Shown here in pieces: positions 1 to 6,175 of a DNA stretch of 26,862 bases. Source of the stretch: Pseudobutyrivibrio sp. (GTDB taxonomy: Bacteria > Bacillota_A > Clostridia > Lachnospirales > Lachnospiraceae); NCBI GenBank assembly GCA_024691465.1, contig JAILNO010000180.1, positions 1-26,862 of the forward strand, written 5' to 3'. Each line of letters starts with the position of its first letter. Position 1 is the stretch's first letter. Made by a program: the position numbers and the translations under genes. Under the pieces are notes generated by a model, which saw only the letters and a list, made by a program, of their open reading frames with translations, was not told the origin of the DNA and searched no databases.

Positions 1-237
1 TCTTTCGAAACGAAGTACTCCATCTACTAAAGCAAAAAGTGTATCGTCTCCACCAAGACCTACATTGTTGCCTGGAAGAATCTTTGTACCACGCTGTCTG
101 TAAAGAATATTGCCAGCCTTAACGAACTGACCGTCTGCTCTTTTAGCGCCTAATCTCTTAGACTCTGAATCTCTACCGTTCTTTGTAGAGCCTACACCCT
201 TTTTATGAGCGAAGAACTGAAGGTTCATCTGTAACAT
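1..237 (-). CDS. rpmA: 50S ribosomal protein L27, 3' end outside the window
   Basis: L27 is a large-subunit protein whose N-terminus reaches toward the peptidyl-transferase centre. The 79 codons present read [10 protein letters not shown], then [14 protein letters not shown], then [12 protein letters not shown] and later [15 protein letters not shown], all typical of L27. The protein starts with the Firmicute-type extension ending NLQFFA, directly before HKKG. In this group the extension is cut off after FFA by the Prp protease, whose gene is immediately upstream. The start ATG (235-237) has an AAGGAGGTG ribosome-binding site made from the last codons and stop region of prp, so the two genes are probably translationally coupled. 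The reading frame is still open at base 1, so the C-terminus is missing. Identification is secure. Confidence 0.97.
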   Translation of the reverse strand, partial: MLQMNLQFFAHKKGVGSTKNGRDSESKRLGAKRADGQFVKAGNILYRQRGTKILPGNNVGLGGDDTLFALVDGVLRFER

Positions 238-240
238 GTC

Positions 241-567
241 TTACACCTCCTTGTATGTGAATGAAATATATTCATCACCGTATTGTTTGTGAATTTCGTC
301 CAAACCTAAAACCATGGAGTCCAATAATAACTGTGACTCACTAGAAATATCATCAGTGAATGTCATGCTCATATAGCCGCCATCCTCTGCTGCGTCACAC
401 GAGAAAGCATCATCTGTAAATCGCTCAATACTATTAAAAGTATTAATCACAAGAACTGATACTGCCGAACACACTATATCCTGACCGTGGTCAGCATAAC
501 CTGCATGTCCCTTAAGTGTAACATTGATATATTTATTCTGGTGTTTGGAAATTACTACGCTAATCAT
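241..567 (-). CDS. prp: Ribosomal-processing cysteine protease Prp
   Basis: Prp removes the N-terminal extension of L27 so that the mature protein can enter the ribosome. At 108 residues the length is normal. The family signature is clear: GHAGYADHGQDIVCSAVS at residues 20-37, holding the catalytic His21 and Cys33. The gene sits between rplU (2 bases from its stop to the prp ATG) and rpmA, the usual L21-Prp-L27 order. No good ribosome-binding site precedes its ATG, so translation probably depends on reading through from rplU. The substrate extension (FFA-HKKG) is visible in the next gene, which supports the function directly. Confidence 0.95.
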   Translation of the reverse strand: MISVVISKHQNKYINVTLKGHAGYADHGQDIVCSAVSVLVINTFNSIERFTDDAFSCDAAEDGGYMSMTFTDDISSESQLLLDSMVLGLDEIHKQYGDEYISFTYKEV

Positions 568-569
568 AA

Positions 570-878
570 TTAGCCGTTAATCTTCTCAATCTTAACCTGA
601 GTGAAAGCCTGTCTGTGGCCATTCTTGTTGTGGTAACCTGTTTTTCTCTTGTACTTGTATACGATTACCTTCTTACCTCTGCCTTCTTTAACAACAGAAG
701 CCTCTACTGTAGCACCCTTAACTGTTGGGTCGCCAACCTTGAGATCCTTGTCGCTAACAGCAAGAACCTGATCAAAAGTAACCTTCTCACCAGCTTCTAC
801 GCCAAGCTTTTCAATGGTAATGATATCGCCTTCAGAAACTTTGTACTGCTTACCACCTGTTGCAATAATTGCGTACAT
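570..878 (-). CDS. rplU: 50S ribosomal protein L21
   Basis: L21 is a large-subunit protein that binds 23S rRNA. The 102 residues begin [14 protein letters not shown], contain [12 protein letters not shown], and end in the basic RNA-binding part [16 protein letters not shown] followed by FTQVKIEKI, which is standard for L21. The ATG follows a strong AAAAAGGAGGAG ribosome-binding site. It is the first gene of the rplU-prp-rpmA operon and has its own promoter and structured leader just upstream, consistent with the autoregulation inferred for L21 leaders in Firmicutes. Confidence 0.97.
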   Translation of the reverse strand: MYAIIATGGKQYKVSEGDIITIEKLGVEAGEKVTFDQVLAVSDKDLKVGDPTVKGATVEASVVKEGRGKKVIVYKYKRKTGYHNKNGHRQAFTQVKIEKING

Positions 879-967
879 GGTTGCTCCTCCTTTTTATCAT
901 TACTCGCCAGTTTCGGTGGATTCTCGGAATGAGAATCACTTAATAAACCACACTGAGCGGCATACTC
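879..967 (-). ncRNA. L21-type leader RNA upstream of rplU
   Basis: About 90 bases lie between the predicted transcription start and the rplU ATG, much more than translation alone needs. In the minus-strand RNA, GAUUCUC (931-937) and GAGAAUC (919-925) form a perfect 7-bp hairpin with a five-base loop. The element CAGUGUGG (948-955) can pair in two parts with CCAC (916-919) and ACUG (908-911). A further CTGAG/CTCAG palindrome (953-969) overlaps the predicted start, so its 5' arm may not be transcribed. Position, size and these pairings fit the L21 leader family known from low-GC Gram-positives. I could not test it against a covariance model. Confidence 0.6.
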
Positions 968-971
968 AGAT

Positions 972-1000
972 ATATTAGCACAGGAAACCTTATACGTCAA
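972..1000 (-). promoter_or_regulatory. Promoter of the rplU-prp-rpmA operon
   Basis: A near-consensus sigma-A promoter reads TTGACG (995-1000), a 17-base spacer, then TAATAT (972-977), with an extended TGC in front of the -10 box. It lies just downstream of the stop codon of the 122-residue gene (1020) and points toward rplU. Confidence 0.85.
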
Positions 1001-1019
1001 CGAAAAGTTGTAAGTTAAA

Positions 1020-1388
1020 CTAATCTATTTGATGTATATCACCTAAGTGTTTCCTAAGATATGAATCAAGTGATGTCAAATTGCCAAGAGCCTTATCATG
1101 GATAGTCTTAGCTTGATCTTCCAAACAATGCCTGCAAGCCTTTCTAAGGTCCTCTTCCTCCGACTCCTCAAACCAATTAAGAAACTGATCCTTGAGATCC
1201 TCATCATTTTTAAAATGAAACTTTGATAATTGTAAAGTAAGCTGCGAAATGGATCTGGTAAGGACCTGTTCTTTATCTGAATCCTGAAGATTAACTTCTG
1301 GATTAGCCTGGGAGAATCTTACAATTTCCTCTTGAGCAATCTTGATAGCTACCTCTTCAACTAAATCAATAATATCTTTCATCTCCAT
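1020..1388 (-). CDS. Unrecognised acidic helical protein, 122 residues
   Basis: I do not recognise this family. The protein is 122 residues, rich in Glu, Asp, Lys and Gln, with no signal peptide or membrane segment, and it looks almost entirely helical. Two cysteines lie close together in the segment RKACRHCLEDQ (CxxC, about residues 84-87), and an acidic stretch EESEEEDLR precedes them. The first ATG (1386-1388) has a GGGGGTAG ribosome-binding site seven bases upstream, the G-run type also used by the diguanylate cyclase and DUF2344 genes here. It lies between the conserved RNase G and rplU genes, ends about 20 bases before the rplU -35 box, and has its own promoter and a 5' untranslated region made of 13-bp repeats. 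It is probably a real gene, but its function is unknown. Confidence 0.7.
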   Translation of the reverse strand: MEMKDIIDLVEEVAIKIAQEEIVRFSQANPEVNLQDSDKEQVLTRSISQLTLQLSKFHFKNDEDLKDQFLNWFEESEEEDLRKACRHCLEDQAKTIHDKALGNLTSLDSYLRKHLGDIHQID

Positions 1389-1432
1389 AGCTCTACCCCC
1401 GTAAAGTATTATGAATCAAGTTAACCGTGTAG

Positions 1433-1492
1433 TTATTATTTCTTCTTATTATTTCTTCTTATTATTTCTTCTTATTATTTCTTATTATTATA
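1433..1492. repeat. 13-bp tandem repeat, about 4.5 copies
   Basis: The plus-strand unit TTATTATTTCTTC is repeated at 1433-1445, 1446-1458 and 1459-1471. A fourth copy (1472-1484) differs by one base, and a partial copy runs to 1492. Read on the minus strand it is GAAGAAATAATAA, lying between the predicted promoter and the ribosome-binding site of the 122-residue gene. It therefore probably forms most of that gene's 5' untranslated region. Confidence 0.9.
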
Positions 1493-1515
1493 CTTTTAAA
1501 ATAAGCCTTAAGCAA
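1487..1515 (-). promoter_or_regulatory. Probable promoter of the 122-residue gene
   Basis: TTGCTT (1510-1515), 17 bases, then a perfect TATAAT (1487-1492) on the minus strand. The -10 box coincides with the last partial unit of the 13-bp repeat. The -35 box is only a partial match, so this is a moderate prediction. Confidence 0.5.
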
Positions 1516-1529
1516 CTTAATTAAATCCG

Positions 1530-1581
1530 TGTAAAAGTTACATAAAATACACTTTACAGGTGTAAAGAATGAATATATAAT
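1530..1581 (+). promoter_or_regulatory. Promoter with overlapping palindromes, upstream of the diguanylate cyclase
   Basis: TTTACA (1553-1558), 17 bases, then TATAAT (1576-1581) forms a good promoter pointing at the GGDEF gene. The -35 box lies inside the perfect palindrome CTTTACA-GG-TGTAAAG (1552-1567). A second, smaller palindrome, TGTAA-AAG-TTACA (1530-1542), lies ten bases upstream. A dyad that covers the -35 box is a typical repressor-site position, so regulated expression is inferred. The regulator is unknown. Confidence 0.65.
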
Positions 1582-1635
1582 GAATACAAGTCTGAAAACT
1601 TGGGGAGTTTTCTAACTATTGGGGGAATGTTTAAA

Positions 1636-2709
1636 ATGAAAAAACTTATCGATGGGATTCGCAAACCATGTCAGTTCACTGACGAATCTAATAGTCTTCT
1701 TTTATTATCACGGTATTTATTACTAATACTTATTCCTTACGACCTATTAATGTCCATATATTCTGCCATTAGGCATTTTAATAGATATGCATTAGTTTTA
1801 CTATTCGCGTCTATTGCATATGCTTTGATATTCTCTGCCTCTTACCAGACCAAGCCTAGGTATATGGCACATTTATTATGCGTAGTTGCAATAATATCTA
1901 CTTCAATACTTACAATGGGTTATGGATGGCGATGCTCGTTCCAAAATTTAATCTATATTACATTTCTCATTATATGGTATGATGCTCTACGCTCTGTTAA
2001 ATCCAAGATAGTTAGTAGCATAATTATAAGTACCATAATATCCGTATTATCAATAGCAACGCCATTTGGTGAAACCCTTATAGATCCAGCAACTCTAGAG
2101 TATAAATTATTAGTTGCTTTTAACATATTAATATTTGCTATATGTTTATCTCTAGTTGCCTTCTTCTATTGCACTCAGTATGTGGAAGTAGAAAGGAACT
2201 TAAGAATATATAATCGCCAGCTTAAGCAGATGTCTGAGACAGATACATTAACTAAATTAGTCAACCGACGCTTTGCTGAGCGAGAATTTAACGAGTTGGA
2301 TAATAAGTCTAATCTAGAATTAATTTCCATTGCTATAGGTGATATAGACTTTTTCAAGAGAATTAACGATACCTATGGTCATGAATGTGGGGATTATGTA
2401 TTGAGCACTGTAGCCACAATATTCAAAAATACCATGTCTAAAAAAGGATTCGTAGCTAGATGGGGTGGCGAAGAATTTATATTTATGTTCGAAAACAGAA
2501 ATGGTGACGATGCCTTTGTGGAATTGGAAAAGCTAAGAAAAGAAATATCCAACTATCCATTCCAATATTGTAATAATAAATTCAACATAACCATGACATT
2601 TGGTTTAGAAGAATATAATAATAAGGATACGGCGATCAAGACTATCGAATCTGCTGATAAAAAATTATATCAGGGAAAAGAATCTGGAAGAAATTGTGTA
2701 GTGTATTAA
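1636..2709 (+). CDS. Membrane-bound diguanylate cyclase (GGDEF)
   Basis: Makes cyclic di-GMP from two GTP. About six hydrophobic segments fill residues 20-180, with no recognisable sensor domain, and a GGDEF domain follows at about 200-357. It has TDTLTKLVNRR, the metal-binding DIDFFKRINDTYGH (D236, D238), the active-site RWGGEEF (GGEEF at 277-281) and ADKKLYQGKESGRN near the end, so it should be catalytically active. The usual inhibitory I-site (RxxD five residues before GGEEF) is absent: the residues there are SKKG. I chose the ATG at 1636 because GGGGGA lies nine bases upstream. In-frame TTG (1600) and ATG (1627) codons are worse placed. It is the only gene on this strand in the left 20 kb and converges on the RNase G gene with two bases between the stops. 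Confidence 0.9.
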   Translation: MKKLIDGIRKPCQFTDESNSLLLLSRYLLLILIPYDLLMSIYSAIRHFNRYALVLLFASIAYALIFSASYQTKPRYMAHLLCVVAIISTSILTMGYGWRCSFQNLIYITFLIIWYDALRSVKSKIVSSIIISTIISVLSIATPFGETLIDPATLEYKLLVAFNILIFAICLSLVAFFYCTQYVEVERNLRIYNRQLKQMSETDTLTKLVNRRFAEREFNELDNKSNLELISIAIGDIDFFKRINDTYGHECGDYVLSTVATIFKNTMSKKGFVARWGGEEFIFMFENRNGDDAFVELEKLRKEISNYPFQYCNNKFNITMTFGLEEYNNKDTAIKTIESADKKLYQGKESGRNCVVY

Positions 2710-2729
2710 TCTTAGACGGATTCTTTTCC
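2674..2729. repeat. Inverted repeat across the convergent GGDEF/RNase G stops
   Basis: GGAAAAGAATC (2674-2684) and its exact complement GATTCTTTTCC (2719-2729) flank the two stop codons, with 34 bases between. Both proteins end in this sequence as GKES. It could form a hairpin at the 3' end of either transcript, but no T-run follows it, so it is not called a terminator. Confidence 0.6.
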
Positions 2730-3605
2730 AGGATTAATCTCAAAAGGCCTATAGATTCTAGAACGAGTAACTTCTAGTAGCCCTAATCTAGTGAAATCAT
2801 GCACCCTTACCATGGCATAATCATCTGAAGTAGCAGTTTTAAAAGCATCAATTATCTGAGCTTGCTGCTCTTCATTTACTTTAAGGAAATCAATAACGAT
2901 GATTCCAGAAATGGATCTAAGGCGAATATGTCTTGCTATCTCCTCTACAGCTTGTATATTAGTTTCAATAGAGGATGTCTTTCCATAATTACTAGCAGTA
3001 TTAACATCTATTACAGTCATAGCTTCTGTATGTTCTATAACTATATTACCGCCACCTTTAAGATATGAAGTCTTGGAAGTAGCCCTATCAATTATCTTTG
3101 TAATATCGTAGAGCTGCCATAATGAAATACTATCATCAGAATACAATCTATAATTATATTTAGAATTAATATTTGCTATATCGCTTATGATTTCGGCATC
3201 TGAAGCATATCTATCTAAATAATATGAAATCAAATCAATATCTTGAGCTGTTTCTTTGACAAAGTTACAAGACATGGGTTTCATATCTTTAGAATCCTGT
3301 GAGATCTGAACATAAAATCTATCTCCTTGGCAAACAGGCTTATTCTCTGAGTGTATTTCTAAAAAATAATCCTTATTTAATTTCCTATTTTCGATAAATC
3401 CCTTACTTCCATCTTCAAATCGAAGGATACATGCATCTATATCCTTAAGGACTTTTTCGACAATAACAAGTCTAACCTCACCTACATGTGATTCATCTAT
3501 ATTTATTATATCAAGAGGGTTATCTAACTCATCAAATGAAACAAGGAGCCGAAGCTCCTTATTATCATATATTCCTTTAGTAATAATCACCTTTTTAATG
3601 TTCAT
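2712..3605 (-). CDS. rng: Compact RNase E/G-family ribonuclease
   Basis: Family members are single-strand endoribonucleases acting in rRNA maturation and RNA decay. An S1-like region is visible at about 40-115 (VGEVRLVIVEKVLKDIDACIL). The catalytic DNase I-like part is well kept: GGGNIVIEHTEAMTVIDVNT (metal ligand D200, with N202) and IRLRSISGIIVIDFLKV (second ligand D239), then HDFTRLGLLEVTRSR. At 297 residues it is far shorter than the usual 400-500. Much of the RNase H-like middle is missing, and the protein stops before the zinc-link CPxCxG, so tetramer assembly of the E. coli type is unlikely. The gene overlaps DUF2344 by 11 bases, within the usual clostridial order TIGR03960-DUF2344-RNase G. 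It should be active, but its substrate cannot be read from the sequence. Confidence 0.85.
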   Translation of the reverse strand: MNIKKVIITKGIYDNKELRLLVSFDELDNPLDIINIDESHVGEVRLVIVEKVLKDIDACILRFEDGSKGFIENRKLNKDYFLEIHSENKPVCQGDRFYVQISQDSKDMKPMSCNFVKETAQDIDLISYYLDRYASDAEIISDIANINSKYNYRLYSDDSISLWQLYDITKIIDRATSKTSYLKGGGNIVIEHTEAMTVIDVNTASNYGKTSSIETNIQAVEEIARHIRLRSISGIIVIDFLKVNEEQQAQIIDAFKTATSDDYAMVRVHDFTRLGLLEVTRSRIYRPFEINPGKESV

Positions 3606-4311
3606 TACTAATCTCTCCTAAAGAAATAAAACTATCTGGTGTACCCGTGTACATATCAATACGTCTAATATCTAAAGATAGTTCATCAAATTCTGGAAGA
3701 CCTAAGTATTCATGAAAGGCTTTAACTACCAGCTCAGGCTTAATATTGTCAGTACTTCCACTGGAAAGTAAGAAGTCGTATACTGGCACTCCATTATCTA
3801 TAGTTAGATTAAATCTATAAATGAGTGGCTTAAGATCAAGCTCGCGCTCACCCTTCTTAGTCTTCTTAACAATATTAATGCAAGCAGCCTCATCGAAGAA
3901 CTTCTCTTTGAGATCCAAAATATTCTCAATGTAGCAAATATCATCCTTGGGATCCTTATAAGTTACTATATAACTAGCTGCTGTAACAGCTGACATGCAC
4001 TTGTCCGCATCATCAGGAAGATAATTAATTGCAGATATAATTAATCCCTCTACCATGTTTTTATTAAGAGAATCCATTGCTTCTGCAGGCTCCACATAAT
4101 TCTTAAGATCAATATCCATATACTCACCCTCAGAAGTAAGTCCTACTCCAAGAGGAGATGCAAAAGACATAATCTGATGTGGATTGAATCCTTCTGAATA
4201 TCTAATAGGTAAATTAGATCTTTTGACTGCTTTCTGAAAGAAACGCATAAGATCCAGATGTCCTACATATCTCATAATTCCATTTTTCTGAAACTTAATT
4301 CTAGCGCGCAT
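3595..4311 (-). CDS. DUF2344 (TIGR03936) radical SAM-linked protein
   Basis: This family of unknown function is encoded next to, or fused to, TIGR03960 radical SAM proteins. The diagnostic N-terminus is present: RARIKFQKNGIMRYVGHLDLMRFFQKAVKRS, then PIRYSEGFNPHQIMSFASPLGVGLTSEGEY. The ATG at 4309-4311 is preceded by a GGGGG ribosome-binding site. A TTG codon 18 bases further out would swallow that site, so I do not use it. The gene begins inside the last codons of its radical SAM partner (11-base overlap) and ends inside the first codons of the RNase G gene (11-base overlap). All three are therefore translated as one unit, which suggests a shared RNA- or ribosome-related role; that role is inference. 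Confidence 0.9.
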   Translation of the reverse strand: MRARIKFQKNGIMRYVGHLDLMRFFQKAVKRSNLPIRYSEGFNPHQIMSFASPLGVGLTSEGEYMDIDLKNYVEPAEAMDSLNKNMVEGLIISAINYLPDDADKCMSAVTAASYIVTYKDPKDDICYIENILDLKEKFFDEAACINIVKKTKKGERELDLKPLIYRFNLTIDNGVPVYDFLLSSGSTDNIKPELVVKAFHEYLGLPEFDELSLDIRRIDMYTGTPDSFISLGEISNEH

Positions 4312-6166
4312 GACATACCCCCGATCCAATCTTTGCAGAACCGCAACCGCTACAAGCCATCTTACAGTTAGGTGTAACTATGGCCTCCATTGCATTATTC
4401 CACTCTCTCTTAAGGAATTCCTTAGTCACATGACAATCAATGAAGTCCCAAGGCAAGATCTCGTCTAAATCTCTCTGACGGTATGCATAGTATTCAATAG
4501 AAATATTATTCTTCTCAAACGCAGCAAGCCACTTATCGAAATCAAAGTACTCGCCCCATGCATCGAAGAAACAACCACTATTATAAGCGTCTAATATAGC
4601 TGGACAAAGTCGTCTGTCACCTCTAGCAAAAATCCCCTCAAGAACTGTAACATCCGAATGATGCCAATTGTATTTAAGAGATTTCTGGTTAAGTTGAGCT
4701 TTCATCTCGTCATTAACAATCTTAGCTCGACGTAGATACTCTCCGCCCTCGTACATAGGAGCCCACTGGAATGGAGTAAAAGGCTTAGGCACAAAGAATG
4801 ATGTAGATATAGTAATCTGGCAACGCCCCTGTCTCTGATCCTTAGGAACAGTCTCATAGTAGGCCGCAGCGATATCATTAGCTAACTGCGGAATAGCCTT
4901 CATATCTTCTTCGGTCTCAGATGGTAGTCCAAGCATGAAATACAGCTTGACCTTATTCCAACCGCCCTTAAAGGCAAGTGTAGCACCACCTATTATATCT
5001 TCCACTGTAAGTCCCTTATTGATTACATTGCGCATACGCTGGGAGCCAGCCTCAGGAGCAAAAGTAATGCTAGACTTCCTAACATCCTGAACCTTGCTCA
5101 TAACATCCAATGAGAATGCATCAATTCGAAGAGATGGAAGCGATACATTAACTCCCTCAGATAGACAATCATCAATCAAGAAGTCCATCAAGTCACCTAG
5201 AGCATGATAATCACTAGAAGATAACGAACTCAGACTAATCTCCTCATGACCTGTAGAGGCAAGCAACTCTCTAGCCTGTCCCTTAAGTACATCAACACTC
5301 TTCTCTCTGTTAGGACGATATATCATACCAGCCTGACAGAATCTACAGCCTCTGATGCAACCTCTCTGAATCTCTAAAACTACTCTATCTTGAATAGCTC
5401 TAACAAAAGGAATAAGCATCTTGGTTGGGTATGGTGTAGCATCCATATCCTTAACTACCTGTCGCTCTATCCTTGATGGTACATCATCATATATAGGAGT
5501 GAAGCTCTCAATAGTACCATCGCTCTCCTTATAGGTAACCTGATAGAGGGAAGGTATATATAATCCAGGTATATGGCAAGCCTTTCTGAGGAAGTCTGCC
5601 CTGTTAAATCCTGACTTCTTACATTCCTTATATAAATCAAGTAATGCTGGATAACTGGTCTCTCCCTCTCCTACATAAACTATATCAACAAAATCAGCAA
5701 TAGGTTCAGGATTGGTAGCACATGGACCGCCAACTACTACGATAGGGTCATCATTCTCTCTATCCTTAGATAGTAAGGCTACATTAGCTAAGTCAAGAAT
5801 CTGTAGGATATTGGTATAGCACATCTCATACTGGAGTGTCATACCTATAAAGTCAAAATCTTTAATAGGATCCTGTGATTCCAACGCAAAAAGAGGTATA
5901 TTCCTCTCCTTCATAAGCGCATGTAAATCTGGCCAAGGCGAATATACCCTTTCACAATAAGTATCCTCACGACGGTTAAGCATATCATAGAGAATAGCTA
6001 TACCTAAGTGAGACATGCCTACCTCATAGACATCAGGAAAACACATGGCGAATCTGATATCTACTTCAGTAGGATCCTTAATTACACTATTAAATTCGTT
6101 GCCGATATATCGAGCAGGTTTATCAATCTGCATCAAAATATCGTCAGATAAAGCAAGTTTTTTCAT
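4301..6166 (-). CDS. TIGR03960-family radical SAM protein
   Basis: A 621-residue radical SAM enzyme of unknown substrate. The N-terminal 200 residues resemble the cobalamin-binding-like domain of such enzymes (MCFPDVYEVGMSHLG, then VVVGGPCATNPEPIADFVD and VGEGE). The radical SAM cluster motif is C270-IRG-C274-RF-C277, followed by QAGMIYRP. Later signatures are SLPSLRIDAFS, TFAPEAGSQRMRNVINKG and KLYFMLGLPSETEED. The C-terminus is cysteine-rich (CKMACSGCG, then a final CHAR), possibly a second metal site. The ATG at 6164-6166 has only a weak ribosome-binding site and begins 9 bases after hisIE stops. It overlaps its partner DUF2344 by 11 bases. Family assignment is confident; the reaction is unknown. 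Confidence 0.92.
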   Translation of the reverse strand: MKKLALSDDILMQIDKPARYIGNEFNSVIKDPTEVDIRFAMCFPDVYEVGMSHLGIAILYDMLNRREDTYCERVYSPWPDLHALMKERNIPLFALESQDPIKDFDFIGMTLQYEMCYTNILQILDLANVALLSKDRENDDPIVVVGGPCATNPEPIADFVDIVYVGEGETSYPALLDLYKECKKSGFNRADFLRKACHIPGLYIPSLYQVTYKESDGTIESFTPIYDDVPSRIERQVVKDMDATPYPTKMLIPFVRAIQDRVVLEIQRGCIRGCRFCQAGMIYRPNREKSVDVLKGQARELLASTGHEEISLSSLSSSDYHALGDLMDFLIDDCLSEGVNVSLPSLRIDAFSLDVMSKVQDVRKSSITFAPEAGSQRMRNVINKGLTVEDIIGGATLAFKGGWNKVKLYFMLGLPSETEEDMKAIPQLANDIAAAYYETVPKDQRQGRCQITISTSFFVPKPFTPFQWAPMYEGGEYLRRAKIVNDEMKAQLNQKSLKYNWHHSDVTVLEGIFARGDRRLCPAILDAYNSGCFFDAWGEYFDFDKWLAAFEKNNISIEYYAYRQRDLDEILPWDFIDCHVTKEFLKREWNNAMEAIVTPNCKMACSGCGSAKIGSGVCHAR

Positions 6167-6175
6167 ACAATAAAA

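Noticed and set aside
615..932. 105-codon plus-strand open frame opposite rplU
   Set aside because: It is the antisense of a ribosomal protein gene, with no start signal and a composition typical of a shadow frame.
797..1000. 67-codon minus-strand open frame over the rplU leader
   Set aside because: It covers the promoter, leader and start of rplU in another frame, has no ribosome-binding site and no family resemblance.
1433..1492. Possible CRISPR array
   Set aside because: The 13-bp units are directly adjacent with no spacers, so it is a simple tandem repeat.
1600..1635. TTG start extending the GGDEF protein by 12 residues
   Set aside because: The extension would overlap the GGGGGA ribosome-binding site that is well placed for the ATG at 1636.
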